DNA from: Kroppenstedtia sanguinis
Lineage (GTDB): Bacteria; Bacillota; Bacilli; Thermoactinomycetales; DSM-45169
Assembly: GCF_050433445.1 (NCBI RefSeq)
Contig: NZ_JBNPXF010000007.1
Coordinates: 62,001 to 126,000, forward strand
Reading direction: 5' to 3'
DNA: 64,000 bases
Below, one piece after another: positions 1-9,381 of this stretch; positions within the stretch are counted from its first letter, which is position 1, and every line of letters starts with the position of its first letter. The notes beneath the pieces were generated by a model. That model was not told where the DNA came from, made no database searches, and saw only the letters and a program-made list of their open reading frames with translations. The position numbers and the translations under genes were made by a program.

Positions 1-790
1 GGTTCGGTCCGTAGTTTACCGCTAGCTTGCGTCCGCTGATTTTTTCCATTGTTTGTACCAAATCATTGAGGGAGGTATTCACCCCAGTGCCGAGATTGAA
101 AGTTTCTCCATCTCCCGCTTCCAATGCCGCCACATTGGCACGGGCGACATCCTCAACATAAATATAATCCCGAGTCTGCTCCCCGTCCCCATGGATCGTC
201 AAGGGAAGCCCCCGCAACAGCCGATCGATAAAGATGGAAATGACGGCCCCTTCCCCATGGGGAACCTGCCGGATTCCGTACACATTGGCATACCTTAAAA
301 TCGTAAAAGAAAGTCCGTGCAAACGATGATAGGCCTGGATATATTCCTCAGGCGTTCCTTTGGAAATACCGTACGGGGCCAATGGCGACAATGGATGTTG
401 TTCATCGATGGGCAAATATTGGGGATTACCATAGATGGCCGCCGATGAAGCATAGATGAATTTGGCCACCCCGTGGCGGCGACAACTTTCCAACAGGCGG
501 ATCGTACCCAGAATATTGGTTCGGGCATCTGCGAGGGGATCCTCAATGGAGCGGGTCACTTGGGATTGAGCGGCCTGATGGATCACCGCATCTGGTTGCT
601 CCTCACCCACCACCTCGTCGATGTCTTCATCCTGAATGTTCAGCCGGTAAAAAGAACTCTCTGGCCTCAGAACTTCCTCTTCCCCGGTGGACAGATTATC
701 CACCACCACCACCTGGTGCCCCTTTTCCAACAATTGATCTACGATATGGGAGCCGATAAAACCGGCTCCCCCTGTCACCAACACCTTCAT
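1..790 (-). CDS. NAD-dependent sugar epimerase/dehydratase, GalE-like (3' end outside window)
   Basis: Extended short-chain dehydrogenase of the UDP-glucose/UDP-GlcNAc 4-epimerase type; it probably supplies a nucleotide sugar for the adjoining polysaccharide locus. The reading frame is open from the ATG at 790 to the window edge, about 263 codons, so the C-terminus is missing. Visible motifs are the Rossmann glycine motif TGGAGFIG (residues 6-13), the serine pair in YASSAAIYG (113-121) and the catalytic YxxxK as Y140-GIS-K144. The start is preceded by GAAGGAG at good spacing. It is the last visible gene of the polysaccharide operon. Substrate (Glc, GlcNAc or another hexose) cannot be told from sequence. 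Confidence 0.88.
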   Translation of the reverse strand, partial: MKVLVTGGAGFIGSHIVDQLLEKGHQVVVVDNLSTGEEEVLRPESSFYRLNIQDEDIDEVVGEEQPDAVIHQAAQSQVTRSIEDPLADARTNILGTIRLLESCRRHGVAKFIYASSAAIYGNPQYLPIDEQHPLSPLAPYGISKGTPEEYIQAYHRLHGLSFTILRYANVYGIRQVPHGEGAVISIFIDRLLRGLPLTIHGDGEQTRDYIYVEDVARANVAALEAGDGETFNLGTGVNTSLNDLVQTMEKISGRKLAVNYGPN

Positions 791-933
791 ATCTATGACT
801 CCTTCTCTGTTGTAAAGGGGATTCCGCCCCTGTACGAAATCCTCCAGTGCTTCTAGTGGTTCCTCTATAGAAGAAACGGGATTCCCTCCGTTAAGGTTTT
901 CTTCAGGAGGCAGGGGATCCATCCCAGCCCTCT

Positions 934-2187
934 TCACCCGGAGCGATTGATTTCTTCTATCGGCTTTGCACCGGGGTAGAGCAGGCTTTTCATCTCCCGC
1001 AACAGCTTTTTAGCCAATTTTCTCCGATCGCCAAAGCGCTCGATGTACCGTTGACCCTGTTCGGCTATCCGCTCTCGTTCCTCTGGGGACAGGGTCATCA
1101 ATTTCTCGATCGCCTCAGCCAATCCTCGGGAATTCTCCGCACCAGAGAAGAGTCCTACCCCGTTTTCCTCCACAATCTGTCGGACCTCGCCGTCTACAGT
1201 GGTGATGACGGGTTTGCCTACATACAGATAGTCAAATAATTTATTGGGGCGGGCCCCTCTGAAAATCTCATGATCTGCGAGGGAGATCACTCCACAGTCG
1301 GCGGCATCGATATAATGGTAAATCTCCTCTTTGGGAACCGGATCCAGCAGGTACACATGATCCAGCCCCCGCTCTCTTTTCAGTTGCCGAAGCCGCTCCT
1401 TTTCTGGCCCATCACCGATCAGCACGATGGCACAACCTGTCGGCAGATCAAGAGCCGCCTGGACAACGTGTTCCAGTGCATTGGCCGGGCCGTGAGCACC
1501 AGCATAAAGGGCGACAAACCGATAGGATTCCACTCCCATCCGTCGCCGATATTCCCTTTTCTCCGATTTTCGGGGGTGCCAGGACCCCTGCACAATTCCG
1601 TTGGGGATCAAAGAGATTTTATGAGAGGGAATCCCTTTGGCGGCGATGAACTTGCGTTGATACTCCGTCAATACGATGATTTGATCCGCCCGCCGGTAAA
1701 GGAAGGATTCCAGGCGGGTCAGAGCCTTGATCACCAGGGGATTTCTCAGTCCATTCATCTGAATGAGAGTATCCGGCCACAGATCCCGCACTTCCAGGAC
1801 GAAGGGACAACGTTTCACCTTGGACAACACCCACCCAGCCAAAGGGGTGAGCAGGTGGGGAGAGGAAGCCAATAGCAGATCCGGCCGCCTGCGGAAACAT
1901 CCGACCAGCACGAATAGGAAGGAAAAGCTGATCATATTTAACACCCGCCGGAAATCATTCCTGGTATGGGGAAAAGACCACAACCACCGGAGACGAAAAC
2001 CGGGGGTCTTCACTGAATCCCGTTCCGCTCTTCGGATCCTGCGCCGCCGGGTGTGATTGAAGGAAGAAAGCCACAGGGTCACCTCTGCCTGTTCTTCTGC
2101 CGCCCATTCCTGGGCCAGCTCATAATGCCGGGTAATCCCGCCCAGATGAGGGGGTGCCGCATAGTGATTGGCGATCCAGATACGCAA
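934..2187 (-). CDS. Glycosyltransferase family 4 (WbuB-like)
   Basis: GT-B fold retaining glycosyltransferase, 417 aa, likely adding one sugar to the lipid-linked repeat unit on the cytoplasmic face. The N-terminal acceptor domain starts MRIWIANHYAAPP, and the C-terminal donor domain carries GARPNKLFDYLYVGKPV, the GT4 E-x7-E-type region. The arrangement resembles WbuB-type aminosugar transferases, but donor specificity is unknown. The start codon is TTG, preceded by AAGGGAGTG. It lies 15 bp downstream of the preceding glycosyltransferase gene, in the same operon. Confidence 0.85.
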   Translation of the reverse strand: MRIWIANHYAAPPHLGGITRHYELAQEWAAEEQAEVTLWLSSFNHTRRRRIRRAERDSVKTPGFRLRWLWSFPHTRNDFRRVLNMISFSFLFVLVGCFRRRPDLLLASSPHLLTPLAGWVLSKVKRCPFVLEVRDLWPDTLIQMNGLRNPLVIKALTRLESFLYRRADQIIVLTEYQRKFIAAKGIPSHKISLIPNGIVQGSWHPRKSEKREYRRRMGVESYRFVALYAGAHGPANALEHVVQAALDLPTGCAIVLIGDGPEKERLRQLKRERGLDHVYLLDPVPKEEIYHYIDAADCGVISLADHEIFRGARPNKLFDYLYVGKPVITTVDGEVRQIVEENGVGLFSGAENSRGLAEAIEKLMTLSPEERERIAEQGQRYIERFGDRRKLAKKLLREMKSLLYPGAKPIEEINRSG

Positions 2188-2202
2188 TTGGACTTCACTC
2201 CC

Positions 2203-3303
2203 TTACAGCCCTTGATACAGCTGTATTAATTTCTTCTCCTCCACCTGCCAGTTATATACTTCTCGATGCGCCTGCCGTCCCTTGACTCCCATCCTTCTCC
2301 GCAGTTCATCGTTCCGAAGGATCTCAGCCACTTGAGCCGCTATTTCCTGTGGTTGAAGGGGATCCACTGTCCGGCCAGCCCCGCTCCCCTCCACAATCTC
2401 CCGCCACAGAGGAAAGCGGGTGGCGATCACAGGCAAGCCTGCCGCCATATATTCAAACATTTTGATGGGAAGCGATTCCCGATAGTTTTCCACGGGATGA
2501 AGACAGACCAAACCCACTTTCCCTTTCCCCAGCCACTGTTGCACCTCGGTATAGGGAATCTTTCCATGGAGGGTGACCCCCTTCTGGCGCAGGAACTTTT
2601 CCTCCCGATCCTCTGGCCGGATATGTTGCAAAGGGCCGATCAGATGAAGCTCCGCCTCCAACTCCTGAGGCAGGTGATCCATCATCTCGATCATCTCCCG
2701 ATACCCCCGTAAGTAGGAGATCCCGCCGATATACAAGATCCGGTTTTTCTCATCCTCTCCGCTGGCTGGTGGTGGATCCAAGGGCAGGGGATAGTTCTTT
2801 ACCACCACCACTTGCGGACCCGAGGAAAAATTGCGGGCGATCGGCTCTGTCGCGGTCACTACCGCCGACAGGCGCCGAGCCATCCCTTTCTCCAGGAGAT
2901 CGGCGATCCTAGAGAGGGGCTTGCGTAGCCACTTTGGAATCCACGGTTTGGTATGGATCTGTTTAGGAAGATCCTCATGGGCGTCGTAAATGACTGGAGC
3001 TCCTGTCCACCAGCGGAGAAGAACCCCCCACGGCAACAGCTCGGGATCGTGAAAGTGAAATCGATCCGCCCCGCTGGAGCGCGCCCGCTGGAAAAGGCGC
3101 CATCCACTCAGCAGTCTAGCGACTCTGCTTTTGGGAGGAGGGAGGCCGATGAGGGTCACTCCCTGTTCCTCCCGTCGCTCAAAATCAGCCCGCGCATGCA
3201 ATTCCACCTGGTATCCCGACCGGGCCAGGGAGACGGCCTCCTTGTAAAACACCCGGGAGTCATCACAGCTGTGGACCGAGCTGAAGATCATCACCTTTTT
3301 CAT
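2203..3303 (-). CDS. Glycosyltransferase family 4
   Basis: GT-B glycosyltransferase, 366 aa. The N-terminus MKKVMIFSSVHSCDDSRVFYKEA is typical of family 4 enzymes of exopolysaccharide clusters. The C-terminal nucleotide-sugar site includes SLPIKMFEYMAAGLPVIAT. The ATG overlaps the stop of the upstream polymerase gene by four bases (ATGA), so translational coupling is likely. Donor and acceptor sugars cannot be assigned. Confidence 0.85.
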   Translation of the reverse strand: MKKVMIFSSVHSCDDSRVFYKEAVSLARSGYQVELHARADFERREEQGVTLIGLPPPKSRVARLLSGWRLFQRARSSGADRFHFHDPELLPWGVLLRWWTGAPVIYDAHEDLPKQIHTKPWIPKWLRKPLSRIADLLEKGMARRLSAVVTATEPIARNFSSGPQVVVVKNYPLPLDPPPASGEDEKNRILYIGGISYLRGYREMIEMMDHLPQELEAELHLIGPLQHIRPEDREEKFLRQKGVTLHGKIPYTEVQQWLGKGKVGLVCLHPVENYRESLPIKMFEYMAAGLPVIATRFPLWREIVEGSGAGRTVDPLQPQEIAAQVAEILRNDELRRRMGVKGRQAHREVYNWQVEEKKLIQLYQGL

Positions 3304-4685
3304 GTGGCCACCCTCCCCCTAGACGAACTCCTCTCTTCCCCTCGGCTTCCCACCGCCACAACAGCTAGTGCAAACCCGAGGACGACCCACATCGGAGTGA
3401 AATGGATCGCCGTGCTGGGAGCCATCCCGCCAAAGAAATAGCCGATCAGAGCGATCAAGCTGGAGGTGGCCCCCCAGCGGATCCAGGGGGAAAGATGCCT
3501 TTGCTCATTCACCTGGGCCAATCGCCACAGCCGGTATAGGAGCAGGAAGTACAGTGCCATATAAGGGATAAAGATGACCACCCCGAAATTGACCAGCACC
3601 TCCGCCCACCAGTTGTGGATATTGGTCTTGTCCACCCCAGGCATTGCCTGCATGTAATACTCAATATTTCCCGCCCCCACACCCAAGTAGTGGCTCTGAT
3701 GGAGCAAGCGCAGACCCTGGATGATTAGTGCCTTGCGCGTATGAATGCTCTGATCCCCGGAAGCCGCCGCATTCTCCTCCTCTTCTTCTTGGAAGTTCCA
3801 ACCTTGGAGATCCTGTATCGCCCCCAAGGTGGAACCCAGCTTCTCACGGGTGGGTTGGACCAGAAGGAGAGAGGTCAACTGCTGAACCAGCAAGATCGCC
3901 AACAGTATCAACCCGACTCCCTGGAGTAGACGGGTCCGGTTGAATTTCCATCGTTCTACAGTGAAGGGAATCAGCAACCCCCACACCAAAGCCATCAAAG
4001 GAAGGACCAACCCGCTGTTGCTACGAGAACCTGTCATGAAGAGACAAACCAGGGCGATTACTCCCGTCCCGTAGATCACGCCCTTGTACCACCGGCTGAG
4101 CGGGAGCATATACAGAGCCGTCACCAAAAAGGGCAGGCCAAGGGTAATCGCTGTAGCAAAATCGTTTTGGTTGGTAAAAAAAGAAGTGGGATAAGGTTGA
4201 TTCTCCCCAGAGTACCGGGACACAGGAAGATGCCATGCAGTAAGTGATTCAAGCCACCCGAAGATCACTAGGACAAAAAATACGCCGAACAGGATCCGAG
4301 AAGTACACCGAATACTGCCTGGACTGTGGATAAAATAAGGAAAGGAGAGGCACAAGAGCAACATCATTATCAAAAAGGAGGTGTACCTCAAACCCAATTC
4401 CCAGTGACCAGCCCAAAACAGGGAAAGGACTCCGTAGATCGCCCAGCAAGCGAAAAAGGCGACGTACCACCGCACTGGAATCCACGGGGATGATTCCAAA
4501 GAATGATGGCGAACTCGGTGAATAATCCATCCTCCCACCAACAAAAGGAGGAGCACCCGGAAACCAGTCATTCTGAAGCCAGGAAAAATCGTCACTCCCA
4601 GAGTCGGCCCCAGTACGGCACAGATCACCATCAGGTGAAAGAGCCGGTTCAGCTGTCTTTGTCCCGTCATCCACAGGAAGCTCAT
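3300..4685 (-). CDS. O-antigen ligase/polymerase family membrane protein (Wzy-like)
   Basis: Polytopic membrane protein, 461 aa, with about 10-12 hydrophobic segments and a large outward loop at roughly residues 260-350 containing an acidic stretch (EEEEENAA). The GSRSNSG motif before a membrane segment fits the Wzy_C/O-antigen ligase family, which polymerises lipid-linked repeat units outside the membrane. Position between a Wzx-like flippase and two glycosyltransferases supports a polymerase role. Start ATG 4685 has AAGGTGAG upstream. A WaaL-type ligase activity cannot be excluded. Confidence 0.8.
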   Translation of the reverse strand: MSFLWMTGQRQLNRLFHLMVICAVLGPTLGVTIFPGFRMTGFRVLLLLLVGGWIIHRVRHHSLESSPWIPVRWYVAFFACWAIYGVLSLFWAGHWELGLRYTSFLIMMLLLCLSFPYFIHSPGSIRCTSRILFGVFFVLVIFGWLESLTAWHLPVSRYSGENQPYPTSFFTNQNDFATAITLGLPFLVTALYMLPLSRWYKGVIYGTGVIALVCLFMTGSRSNSGLVLPLMALVWGLLIPFTVERWKFNRTRLLQGVGLILLAILLVQQLTSLLLVQPTREKLGSTLGAIQDLQGWNFQEEEEENAAASGDQSIHTRKALIIQGLRLLHQSHYLGVGAGNIEYYMQAMPGVDKTNIHNWWAEVLVNFGVVIFIPYMALYFLLLYRLWRLAQVNEQRHLSPWIRWGATSSLIALIGYFFGGMAPSTAIHFTPMWVVLGFALAVVAVGSRGEERSSSRGRVAT

Positions 4686-4695
4686 CTATCAACAC

Positions 4696-6159
4696 TCACC
4701 TTTTTCCAAGGAGGTTAGGCAACCGTTCACGCAGGAAGGTGATAGAACTTTTGTTGAACACACCCGTCGCAAATACTGCCACCACCATCACCGCCAAAGC
4801 GACGAGATAAACCATCCATAAACCGCTCCAACCCTGCACCTGAGCGAAGGTGATCGCAGAAAGGACTGCCAGGTAAATCCCGAAATAGGTCATCATGGAC
4901 CGCATCCGGAAATCCACGGGGTAGACCTTCTGCCCTTTCCGATAGACGGAGAGGAAAGCATAGAGATAAGTGACCACGTTCATAGCCGCCGTTCCCCAAG
5001 GGCCGATCAACGGAATCAGGATCGCATTGCCCGCCAAATAGACGATGGCGGCCACCAAAAAGGTTTTGGAGATTTCCTTGGTCTTTTTTTGAATCAACAG
5101 GCCGACCCCGACGATCAGGTGCATGGTGTTGAGCACGGTGCCTGTAGCCAGCATCCAGACATAGGGGTAGGCACCAAAGTATTCTGCTTTACCGGCTACC
5201 AACTGGATCAGCGGTTCGATAAAGAATGTGAGGAACAGGATGAAGAAAGTGGCTAACACCAGGAAACCCCGTCCCAGCAAACTGTAGATCTGTTGAGCAT
5301 CCTCCCGGTCTTTAATGGAGACGGAGAAAGGACGCCAAGCCAGTTGAAAGGCAGTCGTCAGAAGGGCGATCATACTGGCAAAGCGCAAAGCCAGTCCGAA
5401 CACCCCTGCGGCTTCAGGAGAGACCATGTGATAAATCATGGGACGGCTGACGGCGTTCATCACCCAGAAGGCAAGCAGAGCCGGCAACAGAGGCACCCCA
5501 TAGACCAATAGATCCTTAATATGCCGTTTTTCCATTGACAGGGTGAATTTACCCCGGTAATGCCAGAGCAAGACAGCAGCCACCACCGCCTGGGCCACGA
5601 TCTGTCCGTAAAAAATCCCCATGACACCCAGTTTCTCCACCACGACAAAGTAGACGCTGGCCAGGGAGGAGCCGATCACAAAGCTCATACTGCCGATATT
5701 AAAGGTCCATACTTGTCGGCTGTAGCGTGCATAAGCCAGAATCTGCTGGATAATCACATTGAAGACGATCACCAATACCGCCATCGTCAACAAGTGTGGA
5801 TATCCTTCCGGTTTATCATACAGCAGAAGGGATGTAGGCTCGCTGATGAAATAGAAAATCAACAGAAAGACCAAACTGATCAGCGTCGGAAACATGACCG
5901 CCGCTGTAAAATAGCCGTTCCGATCTTTTTCATCCTTGGCCGCAAAATAATAATAGGCAAAAGCGGTGTCAGTACCCAGTATGCACAAATAAGTGAGAAC
6001 CATGGAAATGGTGTTGGTCTGATCCCAATCCGCAAACTCCGAGCTGAGGAGTTGTCGGGTATAGACCGGGACCAACAGAAAACTAACAATCTTGTTTCCC
6101 ATCAACGCAAATAAAAAAGCGGTGGAATCGGAAAACAGTTGTTTGATCTTGTTTAGCAT
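4696..6159 (-). CDS. Polysaccharide biosynthesis flippase (Wzx-like, MOP superfamily)
   Basis: Integral membrane protein, 487 aa, with 12-14 predicted transmembrane helices from residue 10 to the C-terminus. It belongs to the multidrug/oligosaccharidyl-lipid/polysaccharide exporter superfamily and should flip undecaprenyl-linked repeat units to the outer face. The ATG has AGAGAGGTAAAGGGG upstream. It lies 10 bp before the Wzy-like gene and 17 bp after the acyltransferase gene, the usual Wzx/Wzy pairing. Confidence 0.85.
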   Translation of the reverse strand: MLNKIKQLFSDSTAFLFALMGNKIVSFLLVPVYTRQLLSSEFADWDQTNTISMVLTYLCILGTDTAFAYYYFAAKDEKDRNGYFTAAVMFPTLISLVFLLIFYFISEPTSLLLYDKPEGYPHLLTMAVLVIVFNVIIQQILAYARYSRQVWTFNIGSMSFVIGSSLASVYFVVVEKLGVMGIFYGQIVAQAVVAAVLLWHYRGKFTLSMEKRHIKDLLVYGVPLLPALLAFWVMNAVSRPMIYHMVSPEAAGVFGLALRFASMIALLTTAFQLAWRPFSVSIKDREDAQQIYSLLGRGFLVLATFFILFLTFFIEPLIQLVAGKAEYFGAYPYVWMLATGTVLNTMHLIVGVGLLIQKKTKEISKTFLVAAIVYLAGNAILIPLIGPWGTAAMNVVTYLYAFLSVYRKGQKVYPVDFRMRSMMTYFGIYLAVLSAITFAQVQGWSGLWMVYLVALAVMVVAVFATGVFNKSSITFLRERLPNLLGKR

Positions 6160-6176
6160 AACCCCTTTACCTCTCT

Positions 6177-6917
6177 CTAACTTCCGCGCATCTCTCCCTC
6201 AGGAACCCGGCGCAATGGTCTCGCCGGCACCCCGGCATAAACCATGGCCGCTTCTGTATCCCGGTTGACCACCGCCCCCGCAGCGATGAAACTTTCCTCT
6301 GCGACGACTACACCAGGGAGGAGGATCGCCCCGCCTCCGACCCGGGCCCCCCGCTTCACCGTGGGCCCTTTCAACTGCCGGAAGCGTTCCTTAGTTCGCC
6401 CCATGTAGTTATCGTTGGTTGTAATCACCCCAGGAGCGATGAAGACCTGCTCTTCCAACCGGGAGTGAGCAGTGATATACGCGTTGGTCTGAATTTTTGT
6501 GTAGGAACCGATTTCCACCCGGTTTTCCACGGCAACCCCGCGGCCGATGAGGACACGGTCGCCGATAAGGCATTGCTCACGGACAAAAGCCTGATCCGCC
6601 ACCAGAACTTCCGCGCCCAGCTGGCTACCCCGATACAAAACAGCATGAGTCCCAATGGTGCATCCCTCTCCCAAAGACAAAGGGGAAAGAGCGGCATCTA
6701 CCTGAACGGTGCTGGTTGAGGCGGGCCGAGGCCAGCGTCCGATCACCGCCTGATCGGCAATCGTCGTCCCGGCCCCGATGATCGTATCCGCGTGGATGGT
6801 CACATAGTTTCCGACGGTGACATTATCGCCCAAAACGGCTCCTTCTTCAATCACGGTAAAAGGACCTATTTTTACTCCGTTCCCAAGCCGGGCCTCTGGA
6901 TGGATCCAATTATCCAC
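6177..6917 (-). CDS. Left-handed beta-helix N-acyltransferase (WbpD-like)
   Basis: Hexapeptide-repeat acyltransferase, about 246 aa, with repeats such as IGPFTVIEEGAVLGDNVTVG near the N-terminus and again near residues 130-200. In this context it probably acetylates the 3-amino group made by the neighbouring aminotransferase. I chose the GTG at 6917 because AAAGGAG lies eight bases upstream and the family normally begins just before IHP. ATG 6950 or 6974 are alternatives that overlap the dehydrogenase gene. Acetyl versus other acyl donor is not visible. Confidence 0.78.
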   Translation of the reverse strand: MDNWIHPEARLGNGVKIGPFTVIEEGAVLGDNVTVGNYVTIHADTIIGAGTTIADQAVIGRWPRPASTSTVQVDAALSPLSLGEGCTIGTHAVLYRGSQLGAEVLVADQAFVREQCLIGDRVLIGRGVAVENRVEIGSYTKIQTNAYITAHSRLEEQVFIAPGVITTNDNYMGRTKERFRQLKGPTVKRGARVGGGAILLPGVVVAEESFIAAGAVVNRDTEAAMVYAGVPARPLRRVPEGEMRGS

Positions 6918-6936
6918 ACTCCCCACTCCTTTCGTA

Positions 6937-8250
6937 TTAAATCCTTTCATAGTCTCCTCGGATCTGCTGTACATCTTTCAATCCATTGCGGGTATCAAAA
7001 ATCAGTTTGGCTTTTTTTCCGATCAAAGAATAGTCATAGGCACTGTGGTCTGTCGTGATCACAGTGAGATCCGCTTCTTCCAACAGTTCAGCAGTCAAAG
7101 GTTGACTCTCATAGACTTGGCCGTCCAGATCAAAAGAGGAGATATGAGGATCATTCACCTGGACATAGGCCCCCTGCTTTACCAGTTGCCGGAGAATTTC
7201 GATGGCAGGGGACTCCCGCATGTCATCGATATCTCGCTTATAGGCGACACCTAAGAGAAGTACGGTGGAGCCTTTCAGCGGCTTTCCGTGGCGGCTCAAC
7301 ATCTTCATGACCCGCTCCACTACAAAATCCGGCATATAGTTATTGATTTCACCTGCCAGTTCAATCAGACGTGTGTGGTATTTGTATTCTCTGGCTTTCC
7401 AGGTCAGATAATAGGGATCGATGGGAATACAGTGCCCCCCGAGACCTGGGCCTGGATAAAAGGCCATAAATCCGTAAGGTTTGGTCTTAGCCGCCTCCAC
7501 CACTTCCCAGTAATCGATGCCCATTTTATTGCACAGGATCGACATCTCATTGGCGAGGGCGATGTTGAGATTACGGAAAGTGTTTTCCAAGATTTTTTCC
7601 ATCTCAGCCACTGCCGGACCGGAGACCTCAAACACTTCCCCTTCGAGCACATTTCGGTAGAGGGCAGCTGCCGTCCGAGTGCAGTCTTGGGTGATTCCTC
7701 CCACCACTTTGGGAGTGTTTTTCGTGTGATAGATTTTATTTCCGGGATCGACCCGTTCCGGAGAAAAAGCCAGGTAAAAATCCCGGCCCACCTTCAAGCC
7801 GCTCTCCTCCAGGATCGGTAGCACCACTTCCTCTGTCGTGCCAGGATAGGTGGTACTCTCCAGAACCACCAGCATCCCAGGATGGAGTCGTCTGGCGATC
7901 TCCCGTGCTGATCCTTCCACATAAGAAGTGTCCGGCTGTTGGTAACGGTCCAGAGGCGTCGGGACACAGATGGAGACCGCATCCACCTGGGCGATGTCGG
8001 AGTAATCCCCCGTTGCACATAGCTGTCCCGTAGCCACGAGGCTGGCCAGTTCTTCATCTACCACATCCCCGATGTAATTGATCCCCTGGTTCACCATCTC
8101 CACTCGCTTCGACTGGATATCAAACCCGATCACCCGGTAGCCCGCCTTCGCCTTTTCCACTGCCAGTGGTAAACCGACATAGCCGAGACCGACTACTCCG
8201 ATCACCGCTTCCTTCCGATAGATCCGATCCAGCACCTGTTCGATGTGCAT
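6937..8250 (-). CDS. Nucleotide-sugar 6-dehydrogenase (UDP-GlcNAc dehydrogenase, WbpA/WecC-like)
   Basis: NAD-dependent four-electron dehydrogenase oxidising C6 of a UDP-sugar to the uronic acid. The NAD-binding motif GVVGLGYVGLP is at residues 18-28, and the catalytic cysteine lies in GGHCIPIDPYYLTWK, the variant typical of UDP-GlcNAc/ManNAc dehydrogenases. Start ATG 8250 follows GGAGGGAGGGGAAGG; an in-frame ATG six codons earlier has a weak site. The gene begins just after the aminotransferase stop. As the WbpA equivalent it would give UDP-GlcNAcA for the next steps. UDP-glucose dehydrogenase is less likely. Confidence 0.85.
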   Translation of the reverse strand: MHIEQVLDRIYRKEAVIGVVGLGYVGLPLAVEKAKAGYRVIGFDIQSKRVEMVNQGINYIGDVVDEELASLVATGQLCATGDYSDIAQVDAVSICVPTPLDRYQQPDTSYVEGSAREIARRLHPGMLVVLESTTYPGTTEEVVLPILEESGLKVGRDFYLAFSPERVDPGNKIYHTKNTPKVVGGITQDCTRTAAALYRNVLEGEVFEVSGPAVAEMEKILENTFRNLNIALANEMSILCNKMGIDYWEVVEAAKTKPYGFMAFYPGPGLGGHCIPIDPYYLTWKAREYKYHTRLIELAGEINNYMPDFVVERVMKMLSRHGKPLKGSTVLLLGVAYKRDIDDMRESPAIEILRQLVKQGAYVQVNDPHISSFDLDGQVYESQPLTAELLEEADLTVITTDHSAYDYSLIGKKAKLIFDTRNGLKDVQQIRGDYERI

Positions 8251-8268
8251 CCCTTCCCCTCCCTCCAT

Positions 8269-9381
8269 TCATCCCAGAAAAAAGTCTTTGATCGCTGCGA
8301 TCACTCGATTCTGGCCCGCCTCACTGAGCTCCGGATCGAGGGGCAATGCCATCGCCTGCCGAGAGACCTCCTCCGCCACAGGCAAATCCCCTTCCCGGTA
8401 TCCCAAGTCCTGGTATACCTCCTGAAGATGAAGCGGAACTGGATAGTAAGCGGCAACGGCGATCTCCCGTCTCCGCAGATGCTCCATCAATTCTTCTCTC
8501 TGCCGGGTTTGGATGATGTAAAGATGGTAAATCGATTTCCGATCTGCTGGGACCACAGGGGGAACCACCGGCAGATCGACCAAGGATTGATCATAGATGC
8601 GTGCCTTCTCCCGCCGCGCCTCATTCCAGGCTTCCAAGTGGCGAAGTTTCACCCGGAGAGCTGCCGCCTGCAATTCATCTAGACGGCTGTTGTAGCCGAT
8701 GTCGATATGATGATATTTGGATTGGGGACCGCGGCCGTGAACCCGAAGGCTACGCAACTTTTCCGCCAATCTTTCATCATCGGTAACCACCATTCCCCCG
8801 TCCCCGTAGCCGCCGAGATTTTTGGTGGGGAAAAAGGAGTAGGTGGCTGCATCACCGAAGGAACCCACTCTCCGTCCTCTGTATTCCGCTCCGATAGCTT
8901 GGGCGGCATCCTCAAGCACTTTGAGCCCCCGATCCTTTGCAAAAGCTGTCACTTCCTCCAGATCCACCGGTTGACCGAAGAGATGAACCGGAAGGATCGC
9001 TCGGGTCCGGGAAGTATATTTTTGTTCCAGCTGATGGACATCCAGATTATACGTATCAGGGTCGATATCGACGAAAACCGGTCTCGCACCCAACCGAGAG
9101 ATCACCTCTGCAGTGGCAAAAAAAGTGAAGGGAGTGGTGATCACTTCATCCCCCGGACCAATTCCCCAGGCATCCAGAGTCAAGAGCAGAGCATCCGTTC
9201 CGTTAGCCACCCCCACTCCATGACGGGTGCCGCTGAAGGCGGCCACTTCCTTCTCCAGAGCTGTAACCTCAGGCCCCAGGATATAACGTCCGCTCTCCAA
9301 CACCCGCTCCATCGCCTCTTGAATCTCCCCGCCGATCCTCCGGTACTGGCTTGCCAGATCTAATAAGGGCGTCCGATTCAA
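8269..9381 (-). CDS. DegT/DnrJ/EryC1/StrS aminotransferase (WbpE-like)
   Basis: PLP-dependent sugar aminotransferase, about 370 aa. The PLP lysine sits in SFFPTKNLGGYGDGG, a motif shared with WbpE-type enzymes that aminate C3 of UDP-3-keto-GlcNAcA. The start is TTG 9381, overlapping the TGA of the upstream oxidoreductase gene as TTGA and preceded by AAGGGGGG. Longer in-frame starts would run over 100 bases into that gene. This coupling fits the known cooperation of WbpB and WbpE, where the aminotransferase helps recycle the dehydrogenase cofactor through 2-oxoglutarate. Confidence 0.87.
   Translation of the reverse strand: MNRTPLLDLASQYRRIGGEIQEAMERVLESGRYILGPEVTALEKEVAAFSGTRHGVGVANGTDALLLTLDAWGIGPGDEVITTPFTFFATAEVISRLGARPVFVDIDPDTYNLDVHQLEQKYTSRTRAILPVHLFGQPVDLEEVTAFAKDRGLKVLEDAAQAIGAEYRGRRVGSFGDAATYSFFPTKNLGGYGDGGMVVTDDERLAEKLRSLRVHGRGPQSKYHHIDIGYNSRLDELQAAALRVKLRHLEAWNEARREKARIYDQSLVDLPVVPPVVPADRKSIYHLYIIQTRQREELMEHLRRREIAVAAYYPVPLHLQEVYQDLGYREGDLPVAEEVSRQAMALPLDPELSEAGQNRVIAAIKDFFLG

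Noticed and set aside
1270..1875. Long plus-strand frame of 201 codons
   Set aside because: It is antisense to the WbuB-like glycosyltransferase, lacks an initiation site and has no domain; long antisense frames recur throughout this GC-rich window.
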